Positions 45,073 through 57,639 of a stretch of DNA of 64,000 nt are shown here, one piece after another (the stretch's first letter is position 1; the number at the start of each line of letters is the position of its first letter). This DNA comes from Triatoma infestans (lineage: Eukaryota > Arthropoda > Insecta > Hemiptera > Reduviidae). A program made the translations under genes and the position numbers. The DNA lies in the NCBI GenBank assembly GCA_011037195.1, contig JAAEAF010002689.1:1-64000 (forward strand). The letters run 5' to 3'. Under the pieces are notes generated by a model that was given only the letters and a program-made list of their open reading frames with translations, did no database searches and was not told where the DNA came from.

Positions 45073-45238
45073 AAATTGACACATTTATTTTAAACTTGAA
45101 TTTTTTATACAGAATTAATTCGCCCAAAATAAATGTACACAGGGAATTTTTGAAATATAACCTCATGCTCCCTATGACCACATGCTAGCCTATGCGTAAA
45201 AGAATCCTTATATTTAATGCATTTTACTTTATCTTACA

Positions 45239-45349
45239 CCTAGTAAGAGGAAGTATTGGAATCGTGTCAAATTTTTCAATATCGAGTTTTCACCGGAAAT
45301 ATCCGTTTTGAGGTTCCTTGAGTCCAAAAAAGTGGTTTTTACCAAATGG

Positions 45350-45387
<38 letters not shown>

Positions 45388-46360
45388 TGTGGTGTGGTTA
45401 GTGAACAGCATAGCTCAAAAACGAAAAACCATCCGGCAGACGGTTTTACCATTGCCGTAAAATACTTCTTTCATTTTTATATGTTTCTATGATAATTTCT
45501 TTTTCAAATAAAGTATTATTATTATTATTATATTATTATAACGAAAAACCATAGAAAGTTGAAACTTGATATTCCGTTTAGATATCCACCAGCCCATCTG
45601 ACAGTGGGTCATCTGTCAAAATTCCTCAACCGGAAGTACCACTTTACTTGTTGGTTTTACTACATTTTAGCGATTTTCTCAAAAATGGCTCCGACGATTT
45701 TCTTTAAACTTGGTATATCAGCTACACATACTAACAACTATAACTTTTATTTGTCAATGGAAAATTCATTGAAGAGCATTTATGGGGGTGGGGTGGAATT
45801 AGGTTTTTATCTAAAGTGCTATTTCAGTTTATTAAACAATTCTATCACCTAAATAATGTTAATTACAATTGAATATCTTGTTGAAATTCCAAGTTTCAAA
45901 AAAATCGCATAACCGGAAGTGCTTTTACATTACCACTTTACTAAATGATTTTTGTTCACTTTTCGCGCTTTTCTCAAAAATATCTCTGACGTTTTCCTTG
46001 AAACTTAGTATATAAACTAAACATACAAAGATGTAAAACTTTTATTTAAAACATTTCTATGGGAAAATTTATTTGAGAGCACTTTTGGAGGAGGGGTGGG
46101 ATTATGTCTTTCTCTAAAGTGCTATCATAGTTGATTATATACAATTCTATCAACCAAACAAAATTAATTAGAAATAAATAGATGGCCAAAATTCCGAGTT
46201 TCAAGAAAATTAGTAAACCGGAAGTGCGCTTTTACTGGACAGTTTTTTTCACTTTTCGACGATTTCCATTAAATTTGGTACACAAATTATTAAATTTTTT
46301 GTCAATTATAATTTTGAGAACTGGAATAAGAGAAAGTTATGTGAGTGTTTCGCACCAGAT
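45239..46360 (-). repeat. element C, complete copy with a small LINE insertion
   Basis: Reverse orientation with the three CGGAAGT junctions at 45631, 45914 and 46219 (periods 283 and 305). (TG)n at 45355-45387. End GTGTTTCGCACCAGAT at 46360. Interrupted at 45433-45539. Confidence 0.92.
45433..45539 (+). mobile_element. 107-bp LINE 3'-end insertion
   Basis: Exact 13-bp duplication AACGAAAAACCAT (45420-45432, 45540-45552). Contains AATAAAG and an ATT-repeat tail, as expected for a very strongly 5'-truncated LINE. No coding part left. Confidence 0.82.
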
Positions 46361-46914
46361 TTTTTTTTTTTTTCATATAACGAAAGTACGAATCGATTTC
46401 TTTGTTTCCAAATTATATGATTGATATTTTAAACATTTAAGATGATTCGATTGTGTCGTGTTATGGAAAAGTAGTATTTTAATAAAAAAAAGTTTTAACA
46501 ATAATAAATTAACTAAAAGTTAATTTTCCACATTAAATTATGTACGAAACAAAAATAAAACTGTAATTTTCATTGAATATAAAGATAAAACTTTAGTTAT
46601 GAATTTAGAAAGTGTGGGCAATATTGCCTGCCGGCTGTTCAAACCCGCCTACAGCTCATTGGAACCTTTATGGCCTTCAAACTGAAATGTCCGAGAACTT
46701 GAGTGTGTTGACTACTACAATAGATCATAAATGTATTTATGTTTTTTGTTTTTAAACATAATTCTTATAATTCTTGGTCCATTTTTTTCTCTTTTTTTTT
46801 TTTTAAACATATTTTGATATAAATCTAAATGCATGAGAATGACCCGTGGGAGCTTAAGATATCATAGAAACTTTTATTGCATTTTTATGTCGAAAATAAC
46901 AAAAAAAAAAAAAC
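46361..46914. other. unassigned sequence
   Basis: AT-rich with no recognisable features apart from poly-T. Confidence 0.35.
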
Positions 46915-47258
46915 TGAAAAACCTGTTCAGTAAAGTGGCACTTCCGGTTGATGGATTTTTTTGCCCAAAATCTTCGTGTCTGATACAGTGATAGTAATTA
47001 ATAAACTAAACGGAATATCAAGTTTGTGAGCTTCCTGCAACTTTTCATTTTTGAGATACTCTTTTTACATACATTCACATATACACCCACATGCTTGCGA
47101 GCGCGTGCAAACACACACACACACACATGCAAACCATTTTCTAATCTGAAATCACTTTTTTGGACTTAGGGGACTTCAAAACGTATATTTTCCGTAAAAA
47201 TGCAAATCTGGCACGATCCCAATACTTCATCTAACAGCAATTAAAGAAGAAAGTGAAA
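46915..47258 (+). repeat. element C 3' third
   Basis: GTGGCACTTCCGGTTGATGG, CGGAATATCAAGTTTG, a CA repeat at 47109-47128 and CACGATCCCAATACTTC; the terminal palindrome is decayed. Confidence 0.78.
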
Positions 47259-47479
47259 ATAAATCTGGTGTAAATTGCTTACACGCCTTGTTTCTTGCTG
47301 CGGAACAGCAAATTTTTTCGAAAAGACAAAAAACTTTTTTTTCTTTATGTTTTTAAATCTTTATGCTACAATCAGCGCAACCGCGCTATAAGTATCAATT
47401 ATTACTAAGAACGTATATACATAATGACTGCAGAAGCTACCCAATGGTAACACCCCCAAAAAAAAAACTCTTACCTAGA

Positions 47480-47900
47480 ATCCTCATACACGATTTAAAA
47501 GAATAGAACTAAGTAGACGCTTTCGACTACTTAAAAGACTACTGGATAACAGATCTAAACTCTCTCTAGACAACAAAAGATTAATTTATACATCTGTTTT
47601 AAAGCCTATCTGGGCGTTATAGGATAGAACTGTGGGGTACAACCAAACGCTCAAATCTCCAAAGATTCCAATCCCTACAATCCAGAATTTTCCATAACAT
47701 TGCAAACGCTCCTTTTTACGTCTTCAACCGAACCATACACACACTGACTGACCTAAATATACTGTTATTGCTCAAGTTGTCCGAACCCGTTACAGGAAAT
47801 TCCATATTAACCTACAGTCTCACACAAATTCTTTAGTTCAACACCAATCTTCCCGAACACTTCCTAATAACCCTCCTAGACCTCGTGATCTCCTCTCAAA
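47480..47900 (+). pseudogene. jockey-like RT thumb fragment
   Basis: Plus-strand frames encode RFRLLKRLLDNRSKLSLDNK then LIYTSVLKPIWA (47515-47620), and further phrases around LQSRIFHNIANAPFYVFNRT (47680-47735). These correspond to the conserved region after the RT catalytic core in jockey elements (KLLIYKSVLKPIW and ILR.IVNAPWYV). Frameshifted and truncated on both sides. Confidence 0.75.
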
Positions 47901-47933
47901 TGAAAAAGTGAATTAGTATTTTTGTGTAAAAAA

Positions 47934-49112
47934 TTTGGTGTGAAACGCTCACACAACTTTCTCTTACTCCTGTTCTCAAAATTATAATTTTTTTTATTTT
48001 TATTTTTTTTTTTTCCAACGCCAACTGTTGGCAATTTAGCCATTGCTGTCGCTGGCACACCGTTCAGTGTGCCATCGTTACAAAGCGGCCATCCGGCATT
48101 TCGTACCACGCCAATCCTATGCAAGTGCTCGCGTAGGTAGTCATGGCGAGTCCTCAATCTAAAATTGGCAGTGAACACTCGTCGAGGTGTCAAAATTATA
48201 ATTGACAAATGTTATAGTTTGTGTACCAAATATAACGAAATTCGTCGAAAACTGAAAAAAATTGTTTAGTAAAAGCGCACTTCCGACTTACTAATTTTCT
48301 TAAAACTTGGAATTTTGGCCATCTATTTATTTCTAATTAATTTTGTTTGGATGATAGAATTGTATAATCAACTATGATACCACTTTAAAGGAAGCTGTAA
48401 CCCCACCCCACCCCTAAAAGTGCCCCTAAAAGAATTTTCCCACAGAAATATTTTAAATAAAAGATGTAGATCCTTGCATGTTTAGTTTATATACTAAGTT
48501 TTAAGAAAATCGACGGAGCCATTTTTGAGGAAATCGTGAAAAAGTGAAAAAATCATTTAGTAAAGTGTTAAAACAAACGCACTTCCGGTTATCCGATTTT
48601 TTCAAACTCGGCATTCCAACAACATATATAATTCTAATTAACATTATTTAGATGATAGAATTGTCTAATTAAACTGAAATAGCAGTTAAGGTGAAAATTA
48701 ACTCCACTCCTCCCCCAGAAGTGCCTTTAAATGAATTTTCCCGGAGAAATGTTTCAAATAAAAGTTGTAGCTCTTTGCATGTGTAGTTGATATTACAAGT
48801 TTCAAGAAAATCGTCGGAGCCATTTTTGAGAAAATCGCAAAAACTAAAAAAAAAAAACTATTAAAGTGGTACTTCCGGTTGAGGAATTTTGACAGATAAC
48901 CTACTGTCAGATCCCATGGTGATACCTAAACGTAATATCAAGTTTCAACTTTCTAGGGTTTTTCGTTTTTGAGCTATGCTGTTCACATAGTTTGCTAAAA
49001 ACCACTTTTTTGGACTCAGGGGACCACAAAACTGATATTTCCGGTGAAAACGCGATATCGAAAATTTGACACAATTACAATACTTCCTCTTACTAGGAGT
49101 AAGAGAAAGTAA
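47934..49112 (+). repeat. element C, complete copy with LINE insertion
   Basis: TTTGGTGTGAAACGCTC start, junctions with CGCACTTCCGACTTAC and CGCACTTCCGGTTATCC, end at CCTCTTACTAGGAGTAAGAG plus AAAGTAA. No CA tract here. Interrupted by 47990-48189. Confidence 0.9.
47990..48189 (-). mobile_element. 200-bp LINE 3' fragment insertion
   Basis: Bracketed by an exact 14-bp duplication TCAAAATTATAATT (47976-47989, 48190-48203). The left T-rich run is the poly-A on the minus strand. The minus-strand peptide LRTRHDYLREHLHRIGVVRN then CNDGT resembles the Cys/His tail of a LINE ORF2. Confidence 0.85.
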
Positions 49113-49440
49113 AAAAAGGACAAAAGACTGAAAAAAACCTCTTCAGTAAAGACGCACTTCCGGTCAACCAATTTTCTTCAAACTCAAAATTGTTGTCAAC
49201 ATTTTTAATTCTAATTAATTTTATTTGGATGATAGATTTGTATATAATAAACTGAAATAGCACTTTAGAGATAAACATAACTCCATGCCCCTTCCAATAT
49301 TTCTTTTAATTTAATTTTAAATGAACCATTTAAAAAAAAAAACGAAAAAAAAAAACACTTTCTCGAATTTCCGAAGAATTAAAAACGTATATTTCCGGTG
49401 AAAACTTGATATTGAAAATTTGACAATTTTATAGTATTAA
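49113..49440 (+). repeat. element C fragment
   Basis: CGCACTTCCGGTCAACC, one partial monomer, then a jump to GTATATTTCCGGTGAAAACTT. It is internally deleted. Confidence 0.75.
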
Positions 49441-49910
49441 GAGACTGTAAAAATTGATTACAAAATATAAAGTGAGCTAATTTGAATCCAAAAGAAAAGA
49501 CAGATTATTAAGTTTAATTTAATTTTAATAAAAGAAAGATAAAGTCGATGTTTAATATCAAATTACTGCCGTTGTAATTTTTATAATGCTAGGTAACTTG
49601 AAATCGATCTATCTAACTCTTACCAACAAAATTGTAGAAGTCATTGGTTCCTATTTCCAAAGACCTGTTTACTAACGCAGACGTATATACACAACTTTAT
49701 ACAACTTTTCATTATATTGATCAGCATTGTTTCTCAAAGTATTATCTTGATTGTTGTCTTTCCTTGTTATGACTTTATATAATATTATTATTAATAATAA
49801 TAACAATAAATGCGTAGCAAGAAAATAAACACACAAAACAATCTAGGTTCATTCATACGATTTTCTCTTAAAAGAACTTTTTGTTGTTATGTAATGGTTT
49901 TAATAATAAT
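49441..49910. other. unassigned sequence
   Basis: No recognisable feature. Confidence 0.35.
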
Positions 49911-49916
49911 TAAAAA

Positions 49917-51228
49917 TCTGGTGTGATACACTCAAACAATTTTATCTTACTTGCGTTTTCCAAAATTGTGATTGACATATTTATAGTTAGTATAGTAACT
50001 GAAAAGAACTGTACAGTACAAACGCACTTCCGGTTAATTAATTTTTTTTTTTTGATACTAGGAATTTATGGTCATCTATTTATTTATAATTTATTTTGTT
50101 TCGATGGTAGAATTATTGTCTAATCAACTATGATTCGGACTTTAGAGAAAAACATAACCACACCCCTCTCCCAAAAGGCCCCTTCAGTGACTTTACCCAG
50201 AAGAAATGTTTCAAATAAGAGGTGTAGCTTTTTATATTATGTATTCACATTCCAAGTTTAATGAAAATAGTTGGAGTCATTTTCGAGAAAATAGCAGAAA
50301 ACTGAAAAATACTTCCTAGTAAAATCGCACTTGCAGTTCATTCTGATTTTTTTTTCCAAAACTCGGAATTTCAACAACACATTTTAATTCTACATACTAT
50401 TATTTAGAAGATAGAATTATGTAATACACTGAAATAGCAAATTTAGAGGAAAACTTAACCCCCACTCCTCCCCACAAAAGTGCCCATAAATGAATTTTCC
50501 TAAAGAAATTTTTTAAAGTAAAAGTTTATAATGGAGTTGTTAAGAAGAGAAATTAGGTTTGACTGAATGAACGACATATGAAGACACTAATATAATGTAG
50601 CTAAGTTTACTGTAACCGCACTGGACTTTATAATGAAAATGATAGAATGAATGGTGTGAGTCAAGATATGACACGATGCGATATGTACAGTTGTATGGTT
50701 GTATCTGATAGATATCCTTTAGATAAATTCCCACTGGCTTATATATACAGGTTCTCCCACTCTAGTCTGCCTAAGTCAGAGAGTAGTCTCTGTTAACCAG
50801 AGAGGGCCTCTCTTCTCTCTGCTGTGGTTGCATTTTTTTTTTTTGCTGTGGATGGGACTTATTACAAGTTGTAGATCATTGTATGTGCAGTTGACATATC
50901 TAGTTTCAAGAAAATCATTGGAACCATTCTTGAGAATATCGCAAAAAAGTAAAAAAAAAAAAAAAAAAAAATTCATAAAAGTGGTACTTCCGGTAGAGGA
51001 ATTTTGACAGATAACCTATTATTGGATCCCATGGTGATACCTAAATGAAATATCATGTTTGAACTTTCTACGATTTTTCGTTTTTTAGCACACCAACAAA
51101 TACCATTTTCTAAAAACCACATTTTTGGACTCAGGGGAACCTAAAAATGAATATTTCCGGTGAAAACTCAATATTGAAAATTTGACATGATTTCATTATA
51201 TTCTCTTACTAGCAGTAAGAGAAAGTAA
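49917..51228 (+). repeat. element C, complete copy with nested LTR
   Basis: TCTGGTGTGATACACTC start and two monomers, with the second split by LTR B5 at the AAAAGTT/GTAG site. It continues at 50867 and ends CTCTTACTAGCAGTAAGAG plus AAAGTAA. Confidence 0.9.
50527..50866 (-). mobile_element. solo LTR B5 (family B), 340 bp
   Basis: 4-bp AGTT duplication (50523-50526, 50867-50870). On the minus strand it begins TGTAATAAGTCCCATCC and ends CAACTCCATTATA. It contains the CTAGAGTGGGAGAACC tract. A poly-T lies inside (50832-50844). Confidence 0.85.
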
Positions 51229-52515
51229 TATATATATGTCATTTTCCTACCTGGGACATGTGAAATGTCATTGGCAGCTTCAACCGGGTGCGCCTACAAA
51301 AAAAGTGTCAACTCATTTCTCTTGTTGTCCCCATTCTATGAAAAGTAACTTGGATCTCAAGTTTCTAGTATATTTAGGGCGCCTTACCTGGAAGAAGTTA
51401 GTTCCTTTCCAATTCTGATTGCTCGTATACTGCAAACTATGTCCCTCCCCAACCTAGCAATAACATTTGTATTCAACCAACCTTTTTGTTCTTTATTAGT
51501 TTACCGTGAACATCTCATGTCCACTATTACATATTACCCAATCGAATTGAATTCCTTAAATAGAAAACAGTCAACAGTTAAATAGAAAATATTTTAGATA
51601 GATAAGTGTAATAAATACTACATTTTAGCAACGTTATTTAAAGTTATCCTTAATGAATTATACTTGTTTATAAAGATAAATAAAAACAGAATATTAGAAA
51701 TATAATTTGGAGGCAGAAAGTTTATTACCCTTATAGATAAGATAAAATGGGTTTGTTGTGTGTGTGTGTCTGTCTGTAAGAGATAGAGTAAGTGAAAGAG
51801 AGAGAGAGAGTATATTGATGTATTATGTACATCATTATGTACACACAACCGTGTTTATTATGTAATCAATCGGACATTTTCTTTATAGATTTATTGAACT
51901 TTGTCACTAACTTTTATAAAATTATTATTTAATTTCGTTTATTCAGTAATTTTACGAAGTATTATTTTTAGGTTATTTTTATAATTGTGGTTTATTTGGT
52001 TTATGTAGTAGTATTTCTTATTCTATTGTGTACAACCCAGAATAACGAACCTGTAAAGATAAAGAATATACGAACTAGAGAGAGGCAGGTGAACAAAAAA
52101 ACAGAGAAGATTAAAAATAAAAAGCAAGAGAAAAAATAAAAGATAAAAAGAAAGGAATGAGAGAAGAAGTGGGTGGAAAGGGGAAGTTCAATTCCGTATC
52201 GGGTGGGGGTAACAGAGAACGGTATGGGGGGAGAATGTATCCACATTGTCTCCGAGTAGAACTCATCCTTAGTTCTACGTAAAATTAGACCGAAATTTTT
52301 TTCTTACTATTGCCGTCTTATTTATCTTATACACATTATTTCACGGAAATGGTTTCCATATTATTTTCTTTTTATTATGCAAACAATCAGTGAAATCCAG
52401 ACAGTAACATTTCAACAATATGTCGTATAATTTGACAGGATTATAAAGATGCATGTTTATGTTTTCACTCTAAAAGGACTAATTTATTGTTGACAAAGAT
52501 TTTCAAAATAAAAAA
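51229..52515. other. unassigned sequence
   Basis: Short GA/CT-rich runs near 51796-51815 and 52080-52200; no coding or repeat assignment. Confidence 0.35.
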
Positions 52516-52519
52516 AAAA

Positions 52520-52923
52520 TCTGGTGTGAAACACTCACACAACTTTCTCTTACTCCTGTTTTCAAAATTATGATTGACAAAAGTTTATAGTTAGTATACA
52601 AAATTTAATGAAATTTGACGAGTTCGGTGAAATTCGTCCAAAACTGGAAAAAAAAACTGTCCAGTAAAAGCGCACTTCCGGTTAACTAATTTTCTTGAAA
52701 CTTGGAATTTTGGCCATCTATTTTATTACTAATGAATTATGTTTGCACGATAGAATTGTATAATCAACTATGATAGCAGTTTAGAGAAAAACATAACCCC
52801 ACCCTTCCTCCAAAAAAAAAAAACCCTTAAATGACTTTACCTACCAAGATATAAAGAATGTTTCAAATAAAAGTTGTAGCTCTTTATATGTGTAGTTCAC
52901 ATTCGTGGTTTAAAGAAAATCTT
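52520..52923 (+). repeat. element C 5' part, truncated by a Penelope scrap
   Basis: TCTGGTGTGAAACACTC start and the first monomer, ending in TTTAAAGAAAATCTTC where a 42-bp Penelope arm piece (52924-52965, CAGAGACATTTTCCGTG and GCCTGCTTCTTTTTG) begins. Confidence 0.85.
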
Positions 52924-52969
52924 CAGAGACATTTTCCGTGTTGGGCCTGCTTCTTTTTGTGGTCGGTCA

Positions 52970-53461
52970 TCTGAAAACCCTATTAAACTGAAAAACCCTT
53001 CCTGCCCTTCAATTTATCCCGACCACAATTTTCTCCAAATCCACTATCTCGGAATCCACCTAGCTAGACGATTAACATGGAACCCTCATACTCGACTTAA
53101 ACGAAATGAACTAAATTACAGATATGCTCAAAAGAACTACTAGAAAACGCTCAAACCTACACTTCACAACGAAAGACAACTTGTACAATTCTCTACGTCC
53201 TATTTGGACATACGATCTCGATGTATACGGGACTGCCGCATTCAATCCGTACAGTCTAAAATCCTATGCATCATCGTCAATGCTCCCTTCTACGTCTCTA
53301 ACCTCACTATCCACACTGACCTAAAAATTCCCTTCGTCACCATTCTAGCCAAATCCCGCTACCAAAAATTCCATTACAAATTATCTTCTCCACCTATAAA
53401 CTTCCACTCTCCCTACAAACCTGCAAGACGACTAAGGCATCGATGGCCACGACCATCTAAA
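52970..53461 (+). pseudogene. jockey-like RT thumb and tail fragment
   Basis: Frames encode IHYLGIHLARRLTWNPHTRL (53040-53100), SLRPIWTYDLDVYGTAA (53190-53240), ILCIIVNAPFYVSNLTIHTD (53260-53325) and, near the end, KPARRLRHRWPRPSK. This is the canonical jockey-clade order YLGI, LKPIW, NAP-YVSN and a basic C-terminus. At least three frame changes; the RT core is absent. The 932-bp mariner M3 interrupts its downstream side. Confidence 0.82.
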
Positions 53462-53463
53462 TA

Positions 53464-54395
53464 CGAGGCATGTCCAGAAAGTAAGTGTACTGAGGCTCTC
53501 ACGGCCGGAGGGATTTTGTTTTCGACATGTTGGCTGCACTGTCGTGTAGCCTGATTCCTCCCCTCCGCAACGAGACCGGTTCGAGGTCAGCACGTTGATA
53601 ACTGTCGACGCGACAATACGTTTCGTGAAAAATGTCAATCCAATCTCCCGCCAAGTGTGAAATATTCAAGTTTGGGCAAGAGTTTTTGAGACGCTACAAA
53701 CTCCATGGAGATGAATTTCGCCGCTCTATCATTACTGGAGATGAAACTTGGGTTGCACACTACACACCTGAAACCAAAAGGCAGTCTCAACAGTGGCGTC
53801 ACACCTCTTCACCCTCCGCCAAAAAGTTCAAAACCATAATTTCAGCCAAGAAAATCATGGCATCCGTGTTTTGGGACTGTCAAGGCATAATTTTAATTGA
53901 TATATGCCTCAAGGGGAGACCATCAACTCTGCAAGATACTGTGAGACCCTGAAAAAATTGCGGAGGGCGATTCAGAACAAAAGAAGAGGCATCCTGACAA
54001 AGGGAGACTGCCTGCTGCACGACAATGCCAAACACATTAAACAAAGATTATTGTGCTTGCCTCGTTTAAATGGGATGTCCTGAACCATTCCGCGCATTCC
54101 CCTGACCTAGCACCTTCAGATTACTATCTCTTTACCTCCCTCAAGAGAAAGAGGTTTTCAACCAACGAGGAGGTGAAGGGGGAGGTGGAGAAGTGGACGA
54201 AGGGGTTGGCGGGAAACTACTTCGAGGAAGGCATCAAAAAATTAATACCCCGGTTTACCACCTGCATTGAGAGGAATGGTGACTATGTCGAAAAATAGCT
54301 TACATATGTACTAATGTAACTAGGTAATTTTTTTGTTCAAATAAACATTTTTGTAACATACAAAAATTCAGTTCTTACTTACTGGACATGCCTCG
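53464..54395 (+). mobile_element. mariner derivative M3, 932 bp
   Basis: TA at 53462-53463 and 54396-54397; inverted ends CGAGGCATGTCCAGAAAGTA / TACTTACTGGACATGCCTCG. Same length and same internal deletion as M2, in opposite orientation. Confidence 0.92.
53632..54295 (+). pseudogene. mariner transposase, internally deleted (M3)
   Basis: The frame starts MSIQSPAKCEIFKFGQEFLR, which joins the very N-terminus to the catalytic domain, so the helix-turn-helix region is deleted. The first catalytic Asp is in ITGDETWVAHYTPETK (residues 34-49). A frameshift near 53905 ends the first open stretch; the second Asp survives in LHDNA (54017-54031) in another frame. The frame 54053-54298 holds HSPDLAPSDYYLF (third Asp) and ends ERNGDYVEK at the natural stop. 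All three catalytic Asp codons are still present but not in one frame. Confidence 0.9.
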
Positions 54396-54415
54396 TACAT
54401 AACGACGTCTGGCTT

Positions 54416-54878
54416 GAGATACAATCGTACACACTAAGGCCATCGCTGGATAGCCGTCGTTCACAACTTCGAGCCAGGGTATGCGCGCTAGCGCATACTT
54501 TCATTTCATTATTTATCAGTTTTACTTGTTGCATGGTTACTGTGCAGTTTAAAAATAAAAAAATAAAAAAAGATTTATGATAAAATATATAGGTACGATT
54601 AGTTTTTGATTTCCACTATGCATTAGCCTGGAGCGGACTAATTTTCTAACTCTTTTTGTTGTTAATATAAGGGCAGACAGTTTGCTAGTTTTTGTGGAAC
54701 TTATAGGGAAGAGGAAGTTTTCCGAATTCTACGTATACGTGAATAAATATGATAAGAATTTGTTTTAACTTCTCTTTAGAAACCAAATCGAAAACTGTAA
54801 AAGCTGTGTGATACTTACGATTCGGCCATTACCTCATAAAAAAAAAAAAAATTAATCCCAATAAAGCGCAAATATTCC
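54416..54878. other. unassigned sequence
   Basis: Nothing recognisable. TA 54396 to 54415 resumes the flank of mariner M3. Confidence 0.35.
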
Positions 54879-54879
54879 T

Positions 54880-54950
54880 TATTGAGTTTTCACCGGAAAT
54901 ATCCGTTTTGAGGTCCCCTGAGTCCAAAAAAGTGGTTTTTTAGCAAATGT

Positions 54951-54987
<37 letters not shown>

Positions 54988-55825
54988 GAACAGCATAGCT
55001 CAAAACCGAAAAACCGTAGAAAGTTCAAACTTGATATTACGTTTAGGTATCACCATGGGATCTGACGGTGCGTTATGTGTCAATATTCCTCAACCGGAAG
55101 TACCACTTTACTAGTTGTTTTTTTTTACGTTTTTGCTATTTTCTCAAAAATGACTCCGACGATTTTCATTAAACTTTTAATATCAACTACACATACAAAG
55201 AGCTACAACTTTTACTTGAAACATTTCTCCAGGAAAATTCATTTAAGGGCACTTCTGGGGGAGAGGTGGGGTTAGGTTTTCATCTTAACTGCTGTTTCAG
55301 TATATTAGACAATTCTGTCATCTAAATAATGTTAATTAGAATTAAATATGTTGTTGAAATTCCGAGTTTGAAAAAAAATCAAATAACCGGAAGTGCGTTT
55401 GTTTTGACACTTTACTAAATGATTCTTTCATTTTTTCGCGATTTTCTCAAAAATGGCTCCGGCGATTTTTTTGAAACTTCGTATACAAAATAAAAATGCA
55501 AAGATCTACATCTTTTATTTAAGACATTTCTCTGGAAAAATTCATGTAAGGGCAGTTTTAAGGGAGGTGGGGTTGCAGCTTCTCCTAAAATGGTATCATA
55601 GTTGATTATACAATTCTATCATCCAAATAAAATTAATTAGAAATAAACAGATGGCCAAAATTCCAAGTTTTAAGAAAATTGTAAGCCGCAAGTGCGCCTA
55701 TACTGAACAGCTTTTTCAGTTTTCGACGAATTTCGTTATCTTTGGTACACAAACTATGGATATTTGTCAATTATAATTTTGAGAACAGGAGTAAGAGAAA
55801 GTTGTGTGAGTGTTTCACACCAGAT
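54880..55825 (-). repeat. element C, near-complete copy
   Basis: Reverse orientation; (TG)n at 54951-54979; junctions CCGGAAGTACC (55095) and CCGGAAGTGCG (55388); end GTGTTTCACACCAGAT at 55825. The 3' palindrome is lost at the left edge. Confidence 0.9.
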
Positions 55826-56640
55826 TTTTTTTTTTAGCCAAAACCTTGGGGATTCATTAATCTCGTGGCAATAATTATTAATGTAGTTAAACATAAATTT
55901 TGTCTAGAACTCTCTCTCTCTCTCTCTAACTCATTACAAACTAGATTAAAAAAAAAAAAAAAAAACAAGAATAAAGAGCTACAACGATCAGGAGCAGTGC
56001 AGGAGTATATACTCTTGCTGCTGGATATATCTGATGTGCTGCCGCTTTAGTGGGCTATTGCAAAGGCTTAACACTAAATCGATGAGAGTTCACCACGTGT
56101 GTGTTCTCTCCTCTACCGCTTTCCCCTTCCAATCCATATCACTCCCACACTCACTCTGCCTCTCTCTCTCTCATTCCCGCCCCTCCTAATCGACTGCGGC
56201 AAGTACTACTACTCTTCCTAGAACATTCACCGTAATTATCCCACTAACTGACTCTACATTAATTTTAATCTCTGATTATTACTGCACAAAATTTAATCTT
56301 CACTCTCTTTACCTAGTTTTAACTGGTTGGGCTGTATTTTTAATAACTCGGCCAACTATAAAATATAAACTTGTTTATTTTTCTATAATTATTTTTAAGT
56401 TATCTAAGTTCGGTCAAACTCTAAATATGTTCAGCTTAAATTATTTAAATGCAATTGATTTTCATGCCATATAATTTCATATTTTATTTATCATTAATTT
56501 ATGTTTCTCTTGTATTGATTATTCTTTATTTTGCTGAAGAAGAACTATAGTGATCGTACCATGAATACGAATAATGGTTTCAAAAAATTCTGTAATAATA
56601 GAAAATACTTTCTTTCAGGCTCTTAAATAATATAAAATAA
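55826..56640. other. unassigned; CT-repeats
   Basis: (CT)n at 55910-55926 and CT-rich DNA at 56157-56172. A partial C 5' end (AAAATCTGATTTGAAACACTC) starts at 56641. Confidence 0.4.
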
Positions 56641-56761
56641 AAAATCTGATTTGAAACACTCATCCGCCTTTCCCTTTTTACTCATGCTAAAATACAATTA
56701 TTATAACGTGACAAATATTCTTTAACTTTCAAATTTCACTCATCATTTAGAGATTTTAGAC

Positions 56762-57630
56762 TGTAATAGGATCCAAAGAGAAGGATCTAAAGCAGAGAGA
56801 GAGAGAGAGAGAGAGTGGCAAAAAAATTGAGAATCTCACTCGCTACTTAGGCCAGACAAGAGTGGGAGAATCTGTTTAAATTCAGCTGCGCTAACCCTAA
56901 AGGGGACAGTGTTTATGTAGGGGTTTTAGTGAACCAGTGAACCCCCACCACTCATCCACTCTAGCGGAGAGAAACAGCCCCTCTCGCACAGAGAGGAGAG
57001 GCTCGGCCAATGTATATATATATATAAGAGAATGTAAGGGTGTTGTGAGGAGATGTTGGTTGTTGATGATGAAAGATAAACACCTTAAGATTGGGTTTAA
57101 GATATATAATTGATATGCATATATATATAACTGACTGCCAGGGACTTTACACTTTAGAGTTTAGAACTGAACTGAACTGACAGACTGACGTGGCTAAAAT
57201 GATATGTACGGAGTGTGAATCAACAGAATGATGTCTGATGTGTAAGACTGAATTGAACAGAATGAATCTGACTGTCTCTCTCTTTTATATATATACATTG
57301 GCCGAGCCTCTCCTCTCTGTGCGAGAGGGGCTGTTTGTCTCTTCTAAAGTGGATGAGTGGTGGGGGTTCACTGGTTCACTAAAACCCCTACAGTTTAGAA
57401 CAGTTTATACAGCAGTTACAACGTGTCAGGAACCAACTACTACCCTTCTCTTTACTCAGTCTAAAAATCTCTCGCTACCTAATTTCTACACGTAAATAGT
57501 TATGTATAAAGTTCTGGCAGTTTGTGTCTCTGTTTTATTATACAGTGTTCAGCATTCATTCTAGCTTATTTCTCAAAAACGCTTCCTCATTATTTTCTCT
57601 CCTTTGGCTCCTATTTAGTTTCACAAGGAG
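56762..57630 (+). mobile_element. LTR B6 (family B) carrying nested LTR D2
   Basis: TGTAATAGGATCC start, CTCACTCGCTACTTAGGCC and GGGGACAGTGTTTA, then D2 (56916-57392), then GTTTAGAACAGTTTATACAG through TATAAAGTTCTGGCAG and ATACAGTGTTCAGC. The 3' boundary is approximate. An inverted partial B copy follows immediately (57640-57785). Confidence 0.78.
56916..57392 (-). mobile_element. LTR D2 (family D), 477 bp, with duplicated inverted end
   Basis: 5-bp duplication GTTTA (56911-56915, 57393-57397). A complete minus-strand LTR (57033-57392) starts, on that strand, TGTAGGGGTTTTAGTGAACC and ends CAACACCCTTACA. An extra inverted copy of its first ~105 bp occupies 56916-57020, so the unit ends in long inverted repeats. 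Confidence 0.8.
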
Positions 57631-57639
57631 TTAGAATGA

